Source of the DNA: Bacteroidota bacterium
GTDB taxonomy: Bacteria > Bacteroidota > Bacteroidia > B-17B0 > Aurantibacillaceae
Assembly: GCA_018267825.1 (NCBI GenBank)
Contig: JAFDXR010000003.1
Location: forward strand, 124,001-188,000
Reading direction: 5' to 3'
DNA length: 64,000 bases
The position numbers and the translations under genes are program-made. Of the stretch, positions 34,995-43,782 are shown piece after piece; within the stretch, counting starts at the first letter, position 1, and each line of letters begins with the position of its first letter. The notes below the pieces were generated by a model. That model saw only the letters and a program-made list of their open reading frames with translations, was not told the DNA's origin and ran no database searches.

Positions 34995-35917
34995 TGAATC
35001 TTTTTCATCAGGCGGTATAGCGCCGGTGGTGTTATATTCATGAGTAATCCCGAAAAGAATGATTTGTCCTGAACCGAAGGAATTTCATTCATAATAGCTA
35101 TTTCAGAAGCTGATAATCCGGCGTCCTGTAAAAAGTGAATAGCCAGGCTTCTGTATCCCAGCCAGCTCAGTATAAGGCCCTTTCTGATCCGTGTTTCCTG
35201 ATCTTCATTCCTGTCATTCAGTACGTAAATGGCATCGCCGCAAGGGGCATAATGCGCGTGATTTTTCGACGAGCCGAAAACAGGTTTGTAGGTATCGCGG
35301 TAGGTCATAAAATCGACCAGTGTAAAATCATGACTGCGTAAAAACTGATCAATATCCGAAAACACGGCCTGGTCTTTATATACGGGAATAGTTGACACTT
35401 CCACCTTCAGAACATTGATCCTTCTCTGCTTTAAAAGCTCCTCAGCCCCGCGGAGGATCAAAAGCTCCGAGCCTTGCGTATCAATCTTCATATAATCAAT
35501 GGGATCCGGAAAATCTTTGAAATAGGCGTCGGCTGTATCGAGTGCAATTTTTATTTTTTTATTGGCCTGTATGCTTTTTTCCCAATGTTTGTATTCTTTG
35601 TATTTACCAAAATGCTTTGAATAATTATGAGTATCGGGCTCCAGCAGACTGCTCATCGACGCATGGTCGGTGATCCAGAATTCGGCTTCGCCTTGTTTAT
35701 CGCTCAGTCCAAGTTCCCGGAGGTAAAGCGCTTTGAAAGGATGCTGATTGTATCGTTCCTTTAATTTGTGAAACTCCTCGGGGGTTGGCTCAAATCCGTG
35801 AACATGGGTCATGGCCGCAATCTCCGGAAAGAAATCCAGAAAATCTTTTGCGCCGACATCCACAAAAACAAAATCGTGAATATGGTATTTCTCAAAGATA
35901 TGTTTCAGCTCTGTCAT
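34976..35917 (-). CDS. FkbM family methyltransferase
   Basis: A 313-aa protein with the FkbM-type class I fold: FVFVDVGAKDFLDFFPEI (SAM-binding motif I), HGFEPTPEEFHKLKERY, LGLSDKQGEAEFWI, and the family hallmark YMKIDTQGSELLILRGAEEL. FkbM enzymes O-methylate sugars or polyketide hydroxyls. A C-terminal helical extension of about 70 residues (from LSWLGYRSLAIHF) follows the core. It overlaps both neighbours: by four bases with the GT87-like gene and by 19 with the CxxCH gene. With the glycosyltransferase next door, methylation of a surface glycan sugar is a reasonable inference. Confidence 0.88.
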   Translation of the reverse strand: MTELKHIFEKYHIHDFVFVDVGAKDFLDFFPEIAAMTHVHGFEPTPEEFHKLKERYNQHPFKALYLRELGLSDKQGEAEFWITDHASMSSLLEPDTHNYSKHFGKYKEYKHWEKSIQANKKIKIALDTADAYFKDFPDPIDYMKIDTQGSELLILRGAEELLKQRRINVLKVEVSTIPVYKDQAVFSDIDQFLRSHDFTLVDFMTYRDTYKPVFGSSKNHAHYAPCGDAIYVLNDRNEDQETRIRKGLILSWLGYRSLAIHFLQDAGLSASEIAIMNEIPSVQDKSFFSGLLMNITPPALYRLMKKIQWRLRK

Positions 35918-37407
35918 GGTTTTTTACCGATGTAACGTAACTTATAAAACCCGACAGCCTGATTCATATCGCTCATGCATACAATCAAAGAATCATTCAG
36001 CAGAAATGGCTTCTGTTTATGATCGTGTGATTCGGAAATCATTTTCCCTTTATATAAGATCATATTATCGCTTGCCTGCAAGAGGCTATCTTCCTTTGCC
36101 TGACCATTCAATAAATAGCTTTCCATAAATGTATGATCCCCCAGTGTACTGACTAAAGTTATGGAATCTTTCTTTATGGTGTAATCATAGAGTATCCCCT
36201 GTGTATTCTGTATTTCAAAATAACGGCAGGGTTCCGGATTAAATGTCAGATACCTGAAAGCAATAAGCAACATGCCCGAGACAAGGAGAACGGGCCATGA
36301 TATACGGGGTTTATATAAAGCCATGCAGATCGCGAAAATCAATACAAGACCCAGGATTCGCCAATACATCAGCATGAATGGAGCGTGCTGTAAATAAGAC
36401 AGAGGTATATTGATCGCCAGGAGCACACCTGCAAGGATAAACCACGTAAGGCCGCTTTGCTTTTCGGTAGTTGTAACGGATACAACAAAAGGAATTAACA
36501 TGAGCATCCCATAGCTTGTACTGTATCGCCCCACCATGAATGAAGCCAATAAAGTGATCCCAAACAAGGCTATGTTTTTTCGAGAAGACATGGCCATGAC
36601 GACATACAATACAATTGCATCAAAAAAACCTTCTATAACAGGTATCAGCCAGGGGGCATTCAGGTAAGGCGTTTTATTCTGTAGGGCATCGGCCGAAAAC
36701 AGGTTCAGTAAAAGCGTGTAAATACTTTGATTGCCATAATAATAAGGGCCCACAATATCATTCTGAAACAGCCGTGGTAAAACAGACTGTACGTAATACC
36801 CAACCATGCCGGGCCCTGCAAGCAATGCCGTGGCACCCATTAACATACCTGAGAATACGAATGTATACAGGATGCCCTTGTAGGCTTTACGAAACAGGAA
36901 GTACAATAACAGGAATACAGGAAAAATCTTCAGGCAGATACATAAGGCCAGCAATAAACCACTCCTGAGGTGCCTGCCGGCTTCCATAGCTATATATATT
37001 TCCATGAAGGCTGCTGCCAGCAACAGGTAAGTCTGCCCATGGTATATGTTGTTATACAACGGAAATAAAAACAACCATGGCACGAGGTACACTCTCGGCG
37101 ACAACTCCGGCAAACGTTTCAGGAAGCGAAGCCAGGAAAAACAGAATACAAGGAGACTGATACCATTGAACAGAAAACGCGCCTTGAGGCTGCTTAACCA
37201 CACGAAAGGAACATAAAAAACCAGGCTGAAAGGGGGGACCGGAATATAGTTCTCGAAAAAATTTTTCTCGCCGTAGGATGCGATCTGCTCATTGAAATGC
37301 GAAATACTCTGATAATCGGAAATGCTGAATTTTCCATCGAGCCACAGGCGACTGCCATAATAGTAGTTTCCGAAATCGCCTACAGGTGCATGCCTCGTTA
37401 TGAACAT
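35914..37407 (-). CDS. GT87-like (DUF2029) polytopic glycosyltransferase
   Basis: A 497-aa protein with about ten membrane helices and an extracytoplasmic C-terminal domain (last 90 residues). An Asp in APVGDFGNYYYGS sits where GT-C enzymes of the DUF2029/GT87 group place the catalytic Asp of the first large loop. NNIYHGQTYLLLAA and LCICLKIFPVFLL are also typical (compare the mycobacterial polyprenyl-phosphate-mannose-dependent enzymes). The donor is likely a polyprenyl-phosphate sugar and the acceptor a lipid-linked or surface glycan. The ATG at 37407 begins right before the catalytic loop and so would omit the first helix. The same frame stays open to 37518 and encodes a hydrophobic helix, but no ATG, GTG or TTG precedes it. 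Confidence 0.8.
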   Translation of the reverse strand: MFITRHAPVGDFGNYYYGSRLWLDGKFSISDYQSISHFNEQIASYGEKNFFENYIPVPPFSLVFYVPFVWLSSLKARFLFNGISLLVFCFSWLRFLKRLPELSPRVYLVPWLFLFPLYNNIYHGQTYLLLAAAFMEIYIAMEAGRHLRSGLLLALCICLKIFPVFLLLYFLFRKAYKGILYTFVFSGMLMGATALLAGPGMVGYYVQSVLPRLFQNDIVGPYYYGNQSIYTLLLNLFSADALQNKTPYLNAPWLIPVIEGFFDAIVLYVVMAMSSRKNIALFGITLLASFMVGRYSTSYGMLMLIPFVVSVTTTEKQSGLTWFILAGVLLAINIPLSYLQHAPFMLMYWRILGLVLIFAICMALYKPRISWPVLLVSGMLLIAFRYLTFNPEPCRYFEIQNTQGILYDYTIKKDSITLVSTLGDHTFMESYLLNGQAKEDSLLQASDNMILYKGKMISESHDHKQKPFLLNDSLIVCMSDMNQAVGFYKLRYIGKKP

Positions 37408-37502
37408 GCAGACAATACCTAAACAAAGAAAAAGAAACGCAGAGCCGTAAGCAGGGCTAAAGACAAAGCCTTTAGCCTGGTTCCTGTATTTCGATAAGGT
37501 AA

Positions 37503-38768
37503 TTATGGGATAAACACTTTATTATTGTTCAGGAGTCCCACCACGCGACCGTTCATCGGTTTACCGATAAACGGTGTATTTTTTGATTTGGATGCAATCT
37601 GTTTTTGTGACAGAGTGGTTTTATCATTCAGGCTGAAAACCGTCAGATTGGCTTTCTGTCCTTCCTTAATAGAATTCGGTTCCAGTCCCAGAATACGACG
37701 CGGTGCTTCTGCAAGGCACTCAGCCACACGTTCGGCGCCAAGCTTCGGCATGGCTGTTACCAGGCAGTTGTATGCTGTCTGTAGTCCGATAATACCGGCG
37801 TCTGCCAGGTCAAACTCCAGGTCTTTGCATTCCGTATCCTGTGGCAGGTGATCGCTCACCACCACATCGATCACGCCGTTTTCAAGGGCACGGCGAATGG
37901 CACTTACATCTTCCTTACTGCGAAGCGGTGGGTTAACTTTATAATTGGTGTCAAAATCTTCAAGCGCTGTATCGTCCAGCAAGATATTATGTGCCGCAAC
38001 ACCTGCGGTAACCTGCAAACCGTTAGCTTTTGCCTTTTTGATCAGATCGACACTACCGCGGGTCGAAATTGTCGGGAAGTGTATTTTGCCTCCGGTATGT
38101 TCCAGGATCTGGATGTTACGCTGAATCATCAGTTCTTCAGCAAGTGCCGGAATTCCCTTTAAACCAAGGCGTGTAGAGGTAACACCTTCGTTCATTTGCC
38201 CGTCGTGCGAAATACTCTTATCGTCGGCATGCGTTATAATAAAACTACCGATGTTTTGCGAATACTGAAGGGCGCGCATCACAAGGCCTGCATCCTTAAT
38301 GGCTTTTTTATGATCGCTGAAAGCCACTGCACCGGCCAGTTTCATATCATACATTTCGGATAAATCTTTTCCTTCTTTATTGTGGCTGATGGTACCGATG
38401 GGATAAACATCCACCAGGTTATCCTTTGCGCGGTTCAGTACGTATTCGATCTGGGCTTTATTATGTAATGGAGGATTGGTTCCGCTCATCACGCATACAC
38501 CGGTAAATCCGCCCCTGGCTGCTGATTCCAGTCCCGATTGTATATCTTCCTTGTGTTCAAAACCCGGATCACTGAAGTCGGCCTGGAGATCAAGCCATCC
38601 CTGCGACACATATAAATCGTCTCCCTCAATCTCCCTGTAATTTTTATCTGTTTTAATGGATGCACGGATTTCAGTAATCACACCGCGTTCCACCAGGATA
38701 TCGACTTTCTTTCCGTGGTATGGACTGCTGCTATCAAGAACTTTGGCTTGTCGGATAATAATGCTCAT
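37503..38768 (-). CDS. Dihydroorotase homologue with degenerate metal site
   Basis: A 421-aa amidohydrolase with the dihydroorotase layout (GWLDLQADFSDPGFEHKEDI; ARGGFTGVCVMSGTNPP; GAVAFSDHKKAI; GKIHFPTISTRGS; VVSDHLPQD; GIIGLQTAYN). Several zinc ligands are gone: the DxHxH site reads D60-L-Q62-A-D64, HxxHxST reads HFPTIST, and the ATDHAPH motif reads VSDHLPQ. It is therefore unlikely to be an active dihydroorotase. Similar inactive dihydroorotase-like proteins are known as structural partners of aspartate transcarbamoylase in other bacteria. Several Bacteroidota carry a PyrC homologue of this kind. It starts the run leading into the GT87-like gene. A role in pyrimidine synthesis is inferred only. 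Confidence 0.83.
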   Translation of the reverse strand: MSIIIRQAKVLDSSSPYHGKKVDILVERGVITEIRASIKTDKNYREIEGDDLYVSQGWLDLQADFSDPGFEHKEDIQSGLESAARGGFTGVCVMSGTNPPLHNKAQIEYVLNRAKDNLVDVYPIGTISHNKEGKDLSEMYDMKLAGAVAFSDHKKAIKDAGLVMRALQYSQNIGSFIITHADDKSISHDGQMNEGVTSTRLGLKGIPALAEELMIQRNIQILEHTGGKIHFPTISTRGSVDLIKKAKANGLQVTAGVAAHNILLDDTALEDFDTNYKVNPPLRSKEDVSAIRRALENGVIDVVVSDHLPQDTECKDLEFDLADAGIIGLQTAYNCLVTAMPKLGAERVAECLAEAPRRILGLEPNSIKEGQKANLTVFSLNDKTTLSQKQIASKSKNTPFIGKPMNGRVVGLLNNNKVFIP

Positions 38769-38799
38769 AGTTTCAATGTGTTTTTATGATGCCAGAGGT

Positions 38800-40848
38800 C
38801 TAATTTCTGAACAGGCGAATGATCAGCGCCTCACAGGCTAAAAACGCCAGGGCTAAAATTAAACATAGTTTCCATAATTTTTTTCCATCGTTAATTTCTT
38901 GTACGCTGTTTGTTAATGACTTTTCGCCGGCATCGATCACATTCACATGTTTGAGCCCCGACTCTGCAATTTTTGCCTCCAGCGCTTCGGTATTGTAAAA
39001 TTCCATAGCCGACTCGCGGCGGTCGTAATTAAAGGAAATACCTGCCAGGTTTTGCTTATCGTATACCACATGGTACTGACCGGCTATATTGACCTGGTTC
39101 TGCGTAAACAGCGTCAATACAGTATTAACAACACGACTGGAAGGAATCACATCGAATGTCTTGTCCAGCCGCTCGATATGGAAAGGCTTGTCTTTTTCGG
39201 CCACGACCGAAGGTAATGGAATGGCTTCGTTGGCAGCCGTATGATAATAGAGCGGTTGCGGCTTAATGCTGCTGATGGCTATTTTGATAACCGTCGGAAC
39301 GAAGAGAGCATGTTTCAGGAAATTTCCGGCCTGTTCATCCACCGGTGAACTCAGGAGGTAAAGCTTCCCTTTATCCAGGTCGGTAAGGGTGAGCCAGGGT
39401 TCACCGTTCTGAAGCGATACAATGGTTTTTGAATTGCTGCGGCTTTGCAGCTTCATGCTATAGTGCCTCAATACTTTCGGCAGGTCCATCTGGCGATCCT
39501 GTTTATCGAAAACACCTTCATAAAGCCCCTGTTCAAAGCTGATGGCCGAAGCACGGGTCTGGTTGGTATCCAGTGCATTTATTTCGGGCAGTTGCAGACT
39601 TCTGAAACAGGTATTATACGAAACCAGATCAGACTTCGTTGCCGGGATGATCCAGGCTGTACCGCCATTCATCACAAATTTCTGAAGCTCTGTAACCAGG
39701 CCGCTGGAATATGCCGAGAGTTCATTGAGTACAATGAGATTACATTTTGAAAACAGACCGTAGTCGATGGCCTGCTCGGCATTTTCATAAAACGCAAACA
39801 GGCTGTCGTTCTGCATCAGAGTGCGCCAGTAGGGGGCTGTACGGCTCTCTTTCCCACTGATTACAAGACATGGAATATGTTTCTGAGAAGTATAACTGAA
39901 ATAAAACTCATCGTCGAAAGTCACCGGGTAATCCTCCAGTTTCAGGCTGCAGAAATTAATTCCATTGTCTCTGATTTTATAATCGATCACCACATCGGCA
40001 CGGCTCTGTGCGGCACAGTTAAAGGAAGCCAGAGATACCTGGTTGTTATTGATGAATAGCTTCACGGATGCATTTTCCAGTTCTCTGCTACTGTTGTTGA
40101 TGATCCGGGCATGGAGTTTTTGTTGCAAGCCTTCCTGCTGTACCGGTGTTTCGAACCAGCAGGTATCTATGTAAACGTTGTTCACTTCGCTGGCCTCCAG
40201 TGGAATAAGACTAATGGCCAGACTTGTATCGCTTCCTTTATTCAGGGTAAACGAATTTTTCTGAAAATCGCTGAGCAGAAACGAACGTTTTATTTTAGAA
40301 CTGCCCTGGTTCAAAAGATCGGCCTGGCGACGGATAACCTCGTCCAGGTTCCGCACGGCAGGGCTGATTTTCACATCATTGATCTGCTCCAGAATTTCAT
40401 CGCGCGATAAAAAGCGTTGATGTCTGCCTTCAAAATCATTGGTCAGCAATTGAAACCGGTCTGAGGGCGAGAACGCCTGTACAATTTCTGCTGCCCTGTT
40501 TTTGGCATTCTCGAGCAAGCTCCCATGTTTATTGACACTCTCCATGCTGAAAGAGTTATCGATGTATATGCTGATTGCTTTTTCGCCCTCGTGAGAAACA
40601 GCCTGTTTGCCGGGAATAAACGGTTGTGCAAAAGCCAGCACCAGGAATGCAATAGCCAGGATGCGACATGCCAGGATCAGTAATTCGCGGAGCCGTGATT
40701 TGCTGTCGCTTTCCTGCTTCAGTTCCTTCAGAAAACGCACATTGGTAAAGTAAACTTTCTTGTAACGCCTGAAATTAAATAAGTGAATGATCACAGGAAT
40801 GGCAATAGCCAGGAGGGCAAATAAAAAGGATGGATACAGAAAGCTCAT
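38800..40848 (-). CDS. BatA-domain protein with vWA domain
   Basis: A 682-aa membrane protein. The N-terminal double-transmembrane BatA domain is clear: MSFLYPSFLFALLAIAIPVI, then HLFNFRRYKKVYFTNVRFLK, and a second helix (LLILACRILAIAFLVLAFAQ). A von Willebrand A domain follows with the MIDAS motif IDNSFSM (DxSxS). The periplasmic middle is long and beta-rich and contains a glutamine amidotransferase-like segment (LIVLNELSAYSSGLVTEL). A last helix lies at about 660-678 (WKLCLILALAFLACEALII). Bat proteins are tied to MoxR ATPases and to aerotolerance or envelope maintenance; no moxR or other bat gene is in the window. It is divergent from glutamine synthetase III. Confidence 0.85.
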   Translation of the reverse strand: MSFLYPSFLFALLAIAIPVIIHLFNFRRYKKVYFTNVRFLKELKQESDSKSRLRELLILACRILAIAFLVLAFAQPFIPGKQAVSHEGEKAISIYIDNSFSMESVNKHGSLLENAKNRAAEIVQAFSPSDRFQLLTNDFEGRHQRFLSRDEILEQINDVKISPAVRNLDEVIRRQADLLNQGSSKIKRSFLLSDFQKNSFTLNKGSDTSLAISLIPLEASEVNNVYIDTCWFETPVQQEGLQQKLHARIINNSSRELENASVKLFINNNQVSLASFNCAAQSRADVVIDYKIRDNGINFCSLKLEDYPVTFDDEFYFSYTSQKHIPCLVISGKESRTAPYWRTLMQNDSLFAFYENAEQAIDYGLFSKCNLIVLNELSAYSSGLVTELQKFVMNGGTAWIIPATKSDLVSYNTCFRSLQLPEINALDTNQTRASAISFEQGLYEGVFDKQDRQMDLPKVLRHYSMKLQSRSNSKTIVSLQNGEPWLTLTDLDKGKLYLLSSPVDEQAGNFLKHALFVPTVIKIAISSIKPQPLYYHTAANEAIPLPSVVAEKDKPFHIERLDKTFDVIPSSRVVNTVLTLFTQNQVNIAGQYHVVYDKQNLAGISFNYDRRESAMEFYNTEALEAKIAESGLKHVNVIDAGEKSLTNSVQEINDGKKLWKLCLILALAFLACEALIIRLFRN

Positions 40849-40979
40849 GCTGAACGTAAAAATAGCAAAAATTCAGGCTGCGACTCTGCCGGTCACAACA
40901 ATCGCCTTATATTATCATAATCACGTGAGCAAACAGCCCGTCATTTTCCGGGTCAATTACCAAAATACATAGAGCACCC

Positions 40980-41025
40980 CCCTAAAATTAACATCAGATT
41001 TAAAAAAAGTTGATATTTTTTAGGG
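40980..41025. promoter_or_regulatory. Nested inverted repeats upstream of glutamine synthetase III
   Basis: Outer arms CCCTAAAA (40980-40987) and TTTTAGGG (41018-41025) enclose inner arms ATCA (40993-40996) and TGAT (41011-41014). A smaller hairpin CCCG/CGGG lies at 40937-40952. They sit upstream of the glnN -7 element and in the divergent region shared with the BatA gene, where a nitrogen-status regulator could bind. Confidence 0.4.
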
Positions 41026-41044
41026 TCACCCCCCCTTTTTTTAA

Positions 41045-41052
41045 TACCTTTG
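41045..41052 (+). promoter_or_regulatory. -7 element of glutamine synthetase III
   Basis: TACCTTTG, an exact TAnnTTTG match, about 42 bases before the start codon at 41094. The region at -33 is GC-rich (GGGTCACC) and has no TTG, so regulation by an activator is possible. Confidence 0.6.
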
Positions 41053-41093
41053 TGCCAGAAATTCAAAAAAATTCATTTAATCCCTATAAAATC

Positions 41094-43286
41094 ATGAGTA
41101 CAAGACGAGTTTTAGCGATGCAGGACGTTGTGAAACGCACACCTGTTGAGTTCAATCAGAACACCGGCAAGCAGGTATCACAGTACTATGGCTCCAACGT
41201 ATTTGGTTTGGATGCCATGCGTGAATTCCTCTCCGAAGAAGCCTTTAACAGCATTCAGCAATCCATGAGCCAGGGCACCATTGTTGACCGTAAAATGGCC
41301 GACCAGGTTGCCGCCTGTATGAAAGCCTGGGCTCAAAGCAAAGGTGTTACACACTTTACACACTGGTTCCAGCCACTCTCGGGTGCTACTGCCGAAAAAC
41401 ACGACGGTTTCTTTGAGCCCATTGAAGGCGGCCGTGCCATTGAACGTTTCAGCGGCAATGCCCTCGTACAACAGGAACCGGATGCCTCATCATTCCCGAA
41501 TGGTGGTATCCGCAATACCTTTGAGGCCCGCGGTTATACAGCCTGGGACCCAACATCACCGGCATTTATCTGGGGACAAACACTTTGTATTCCAACCATC
41601 TTTATTTCCTATACAGGCGAATCGCTCGATTTTAAAACGCCTTTATTAAAATCTTTATCGGCGCTCGACAAAGCCGCAACAGAAGTTTGCCAGTATTTCG
41701 ACAAAAACGTTACCAAGGTTATTGCTACCCTGGGCTGGGAACAGGAGTATTTCCTGATCGATGCAGCCTTATATAATATCCGTTACGATTTACAGCAAAC
41801 CGGCCGTACATTATTCGGACATGCGCCTGCCAAAGGTCAGCAGCTCGAAGATCACTACTGGGGCTCTATTCCGGAGAGAGTGGCTGCTTTTATGCGTGAC
41901 TTTGAATATGAATCGCACTTGCTGGGTATCCCGGTTCGTACGCGTCACAACGAGGTAGCTCCTGCCCAGTTTGAGTGTGCACCGGTATTCGAAGAAACCA
42001 ACCTGGCTGTTGATCACAATTTATTATTAATGGATGTGATGGAAAAAGTAGCCATCCGTCACAACTTCCGTGTGCTGTTACACGAAAAACCGTATGCAGG
42101 TGTAAACGGAAGCGGTAAACACAATAACTGGAGCCTTGCTACCAACACCGGAAAAAACCTGTTATCACCGGGTAAAACACCTAAAACCAATCTGCAGTTC
42201 CTCACGTTTTTCGTGAATACCGTAAAAGCCGTTTATGAACATGCCGATTTACTGCGTGCGTCGATTGCTTCAGCAAACAACGATCACCGACTTGGTGCTA
42301 ACGAAGCTCCACCGGCTATTATGTCGGTTTTCCTGGGTGAACAATTATCGAAAGTGCTCGATGACCTTGAAAAATCGGTACATGCAGGTAAAATGAGTCC
42401 GGAAGAAAAAACAGCTTTAAAACTTAACATTGGAAAAATTCCGGACATCTTATTAGACAATACCGATCGTAACAGAACATCGCCGTTTGCCTTTACGGGA
42501 AACAAATTTGAGTTCCGTGCGGTTGGTTCTTCTGCAAACTGCGGTTGGCCAATGACCGTACTGAATGCCATTGTGGCTGAACAACTCATCACCTTCAAAA
42601 AAGATGTGGATGCCCTGATGGATAAAAAAGTAGAAAAAGATGAAGCTATTTTCCAGGTGCTGAAAAAATACATCACGGAATCGAAAAAAATCCGCTTCGA
42701 AGGAAATGGTTATGGTGATGCCTGGAAAGCTGAAGCTAAGAAACGTGGCCTGAACAACATCCCAACCACACCGGGTGCACTGGATGCATTGGTAACCAAG
42801 AAAACCATGCACCTGTTCGAAAGCCTTGGCATTCTGAATCACCGTGAACAGGAAGCACGCTATGAAATTTCACTGGAAACATATACCAAAAAAATCCAGA
42901 TTGAATCGCGTATCATTGATGATGTGGTGAACAACCAGATTATCCCGGCTGCCTTACAGTATCAGAAATCACTGGTGGAAAATGTAAACGGATTGAAAAA
43001 CATCCTGTCGGCTGCCGAATTCAAAAAAGCTGCACAGACACAGATCGACCTCATCAAGGAAATCAGCGAACGCGTGACGATTATTAAAGACGCTGCGACA
43101 AACATGACCGAAGAGCGCAAGAAAGCAAACAACCTCGACTCCGCTAAAAAGCAGGCACATGCTTATTGCGATAAAGTAAAAGGTTATTTTGAAACCATTC
43201 GTTACAATGTAGATAAACTCGAAGGTATCGTCGATGATGCGACCTGGCCACTGCCAAAATACCGCGAAATGCTTTACCTGCGCTAA
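41094..43286 (+). CDS. glnN: Glutamine synthetase type III
   Basis: A 730-aa protein, matching the usual length of type III (GlnN) enzymes and far longer than type I. Signatures: ATLGWEQEYFLID, TRHNEVAPAQFECAPVFEE, GVNGSGKHNNWSLAT and the type III hallmark FTGNKFEFRAVGSS. It forms glutamine from glutamate, ammonia and ATP and is the main ammonia-assimilating enzyme in many Bacteroidota. An in-frame TTG at 41010 would add 28 residues unlike the family; ATG at 41094 (MSTRRVLAMQ) matches family starts and follows the -7 element. A terminator lies 18 bases after the stop. Regulation by nitrogen is likely. Confidence 0.97.
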   Translation: MSTRRVLAMQDVVKRTPVEFNQNTGKQVSQYYGSNVFGLDAMREFLSEEAFNSIQQSMSQGTIVDRKMADQVAACMKAWAQSKGVTHFTHWFQPLSGATAEKHDGFFEPIEGGRAIERFSGNALVQQEPDASSFPNGGIRNTFEARGYTAWDPTSPAFIWGQTLCIPTIFISYTGESLDFKTPLLKSLSALDKAATEVCQYFDKNVTKVIATLGWEQEYFLIDAALYNIRYDLQQTGRTLFGHAPAKGQQLEDHYWGSIPERVAAFMRDFEYESHLLGIPVRTRHNEVAPAQFECAPVFEETNLAVDHNLLLMDVMEKVAIRHNFRVLLHEKPYAGVNGSGKHNNWSLATNTGKNLLSPGKTPKTNLQFLTFFVNTVKAVYEHADLLRASIASANNDHRLGANEAPPAIMSVFLGEQLSKVLDDLEKSVHAGKMSPEEKTALKLNIGKIPDILLDNTDRNRTSPFAFTGNKFEFRAVGSSANCGWPMTVLNAIVAEQLITFKKDVDALMDKKVEKDEAIFQVLKKYITESKKIRFEGNGYGDAWKAEAKKRGLNNIPTTPGALDALVTKKTMHLFESLGILNHREQEARYEISLETYTKKIQIESRIIDDVVNNQIIPAALQYQKSLVENVNGLKNILSAAEFKKAAQTQIDLIKEISERVTIIKDAATNMTEERKKANNLDSAKKQAHAYCDKVKGYFETIRYNVDKLEGIVDDATWPLPKYREMLYLR

Positions 43287-43303
43287 TCGCAGAACACCCT
43301 TAC

Positions 43304-43334
43304 AAAAAAGGAACCCTTTGGGGTTCCTTTTTTT
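43304..43334 (+). terminator. Bidirectional terminator between glnN and the DoxX-like gene
   Basis: Arms AAAAAAGGAACCC and GGGTTCCTTTTTT with a four-base loop TTTG. It lies 17 bases past the glnN stop and 12 bases from the convergent DoxX-like gene's end, and has T runs on both strands, so it can serve both. Confidence 0.92.
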
Positions 43335-43346
43335 ATTTATATATAT

Positions 43347-43724
43347 TTAAGCTTCGGCCTGTAAAACTGGTCTCCGTGTAAGTGTACCGGCCCAGAGCAT
43401 AAGTACAAACTGGAGTGGCACACGCACAATGGCGATCCACAATGGTTTGTCGGGTTGTTGTATAAAATCGATCACCATCTGCACATGCACCAGCAGGTAT
43501 ACTGCCAGCATGGCAATGATCATCCAGGCTGTTGCATTCCGTGTTCGCGCAGGGATCAGGAGCATGGCAAGTCCTATTTCAACAGCACCACTAATGTAAA
43601 CGACCTCATGGCCATAAGGCACATAAGACGGTAATATTTCTGTATAAAACTGAGGATGCCAGAAGTGATTGATCCCGGCCAGTGTGTAGATAATAACCTG
43701 TGCATATAACGAGAACCGCCTCAT
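43347..43724 (-). CDS. DoxX-like small membrane protein
   Basis: A 125-aa protein with four membrane helices and the DoxX-like pattern: an N-terminal AGINHFWHPQFY motif, PSYVPYGHEVVYISGAVEIGLAMLLIPARTR, then WMIIAMLAVYLLVHVQM. DoxX-like proteins are four-helix membrane subunits or partners in redox reactions at the inner membrane, with no common function proven. It is convergent with glnN. It lies 58 bases downstream of the 377-aa gene and could be transcribed with it. Confidence 0.78.
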   Translation of the reverse strand: MRRFSLYAQVIIYTLAGINHFWHPQFYTEILPSYVPYGHEVVYISGAVEIGLAMLLIPARTRNATAWMIIAMLAVYLLVHVQMVIDFIQQPDKPLWIAIVRVPLQFVLMLWAGTLTRRPVLQAEA

Positions 43725-43782
43725 GTACTATTAACACGCGAGGCTGCTTTTTGTTCTGCAAACGGTCAAATAATCCTTTGTT

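Noticed and set aside
41010-41093. 28-residue N-terminal extension of glutamine synthetase III
   Set aside because: It would start with TTG upstream of the -7 element and is unlike the family start; the leader is AT/C-rich noncoding sequence.
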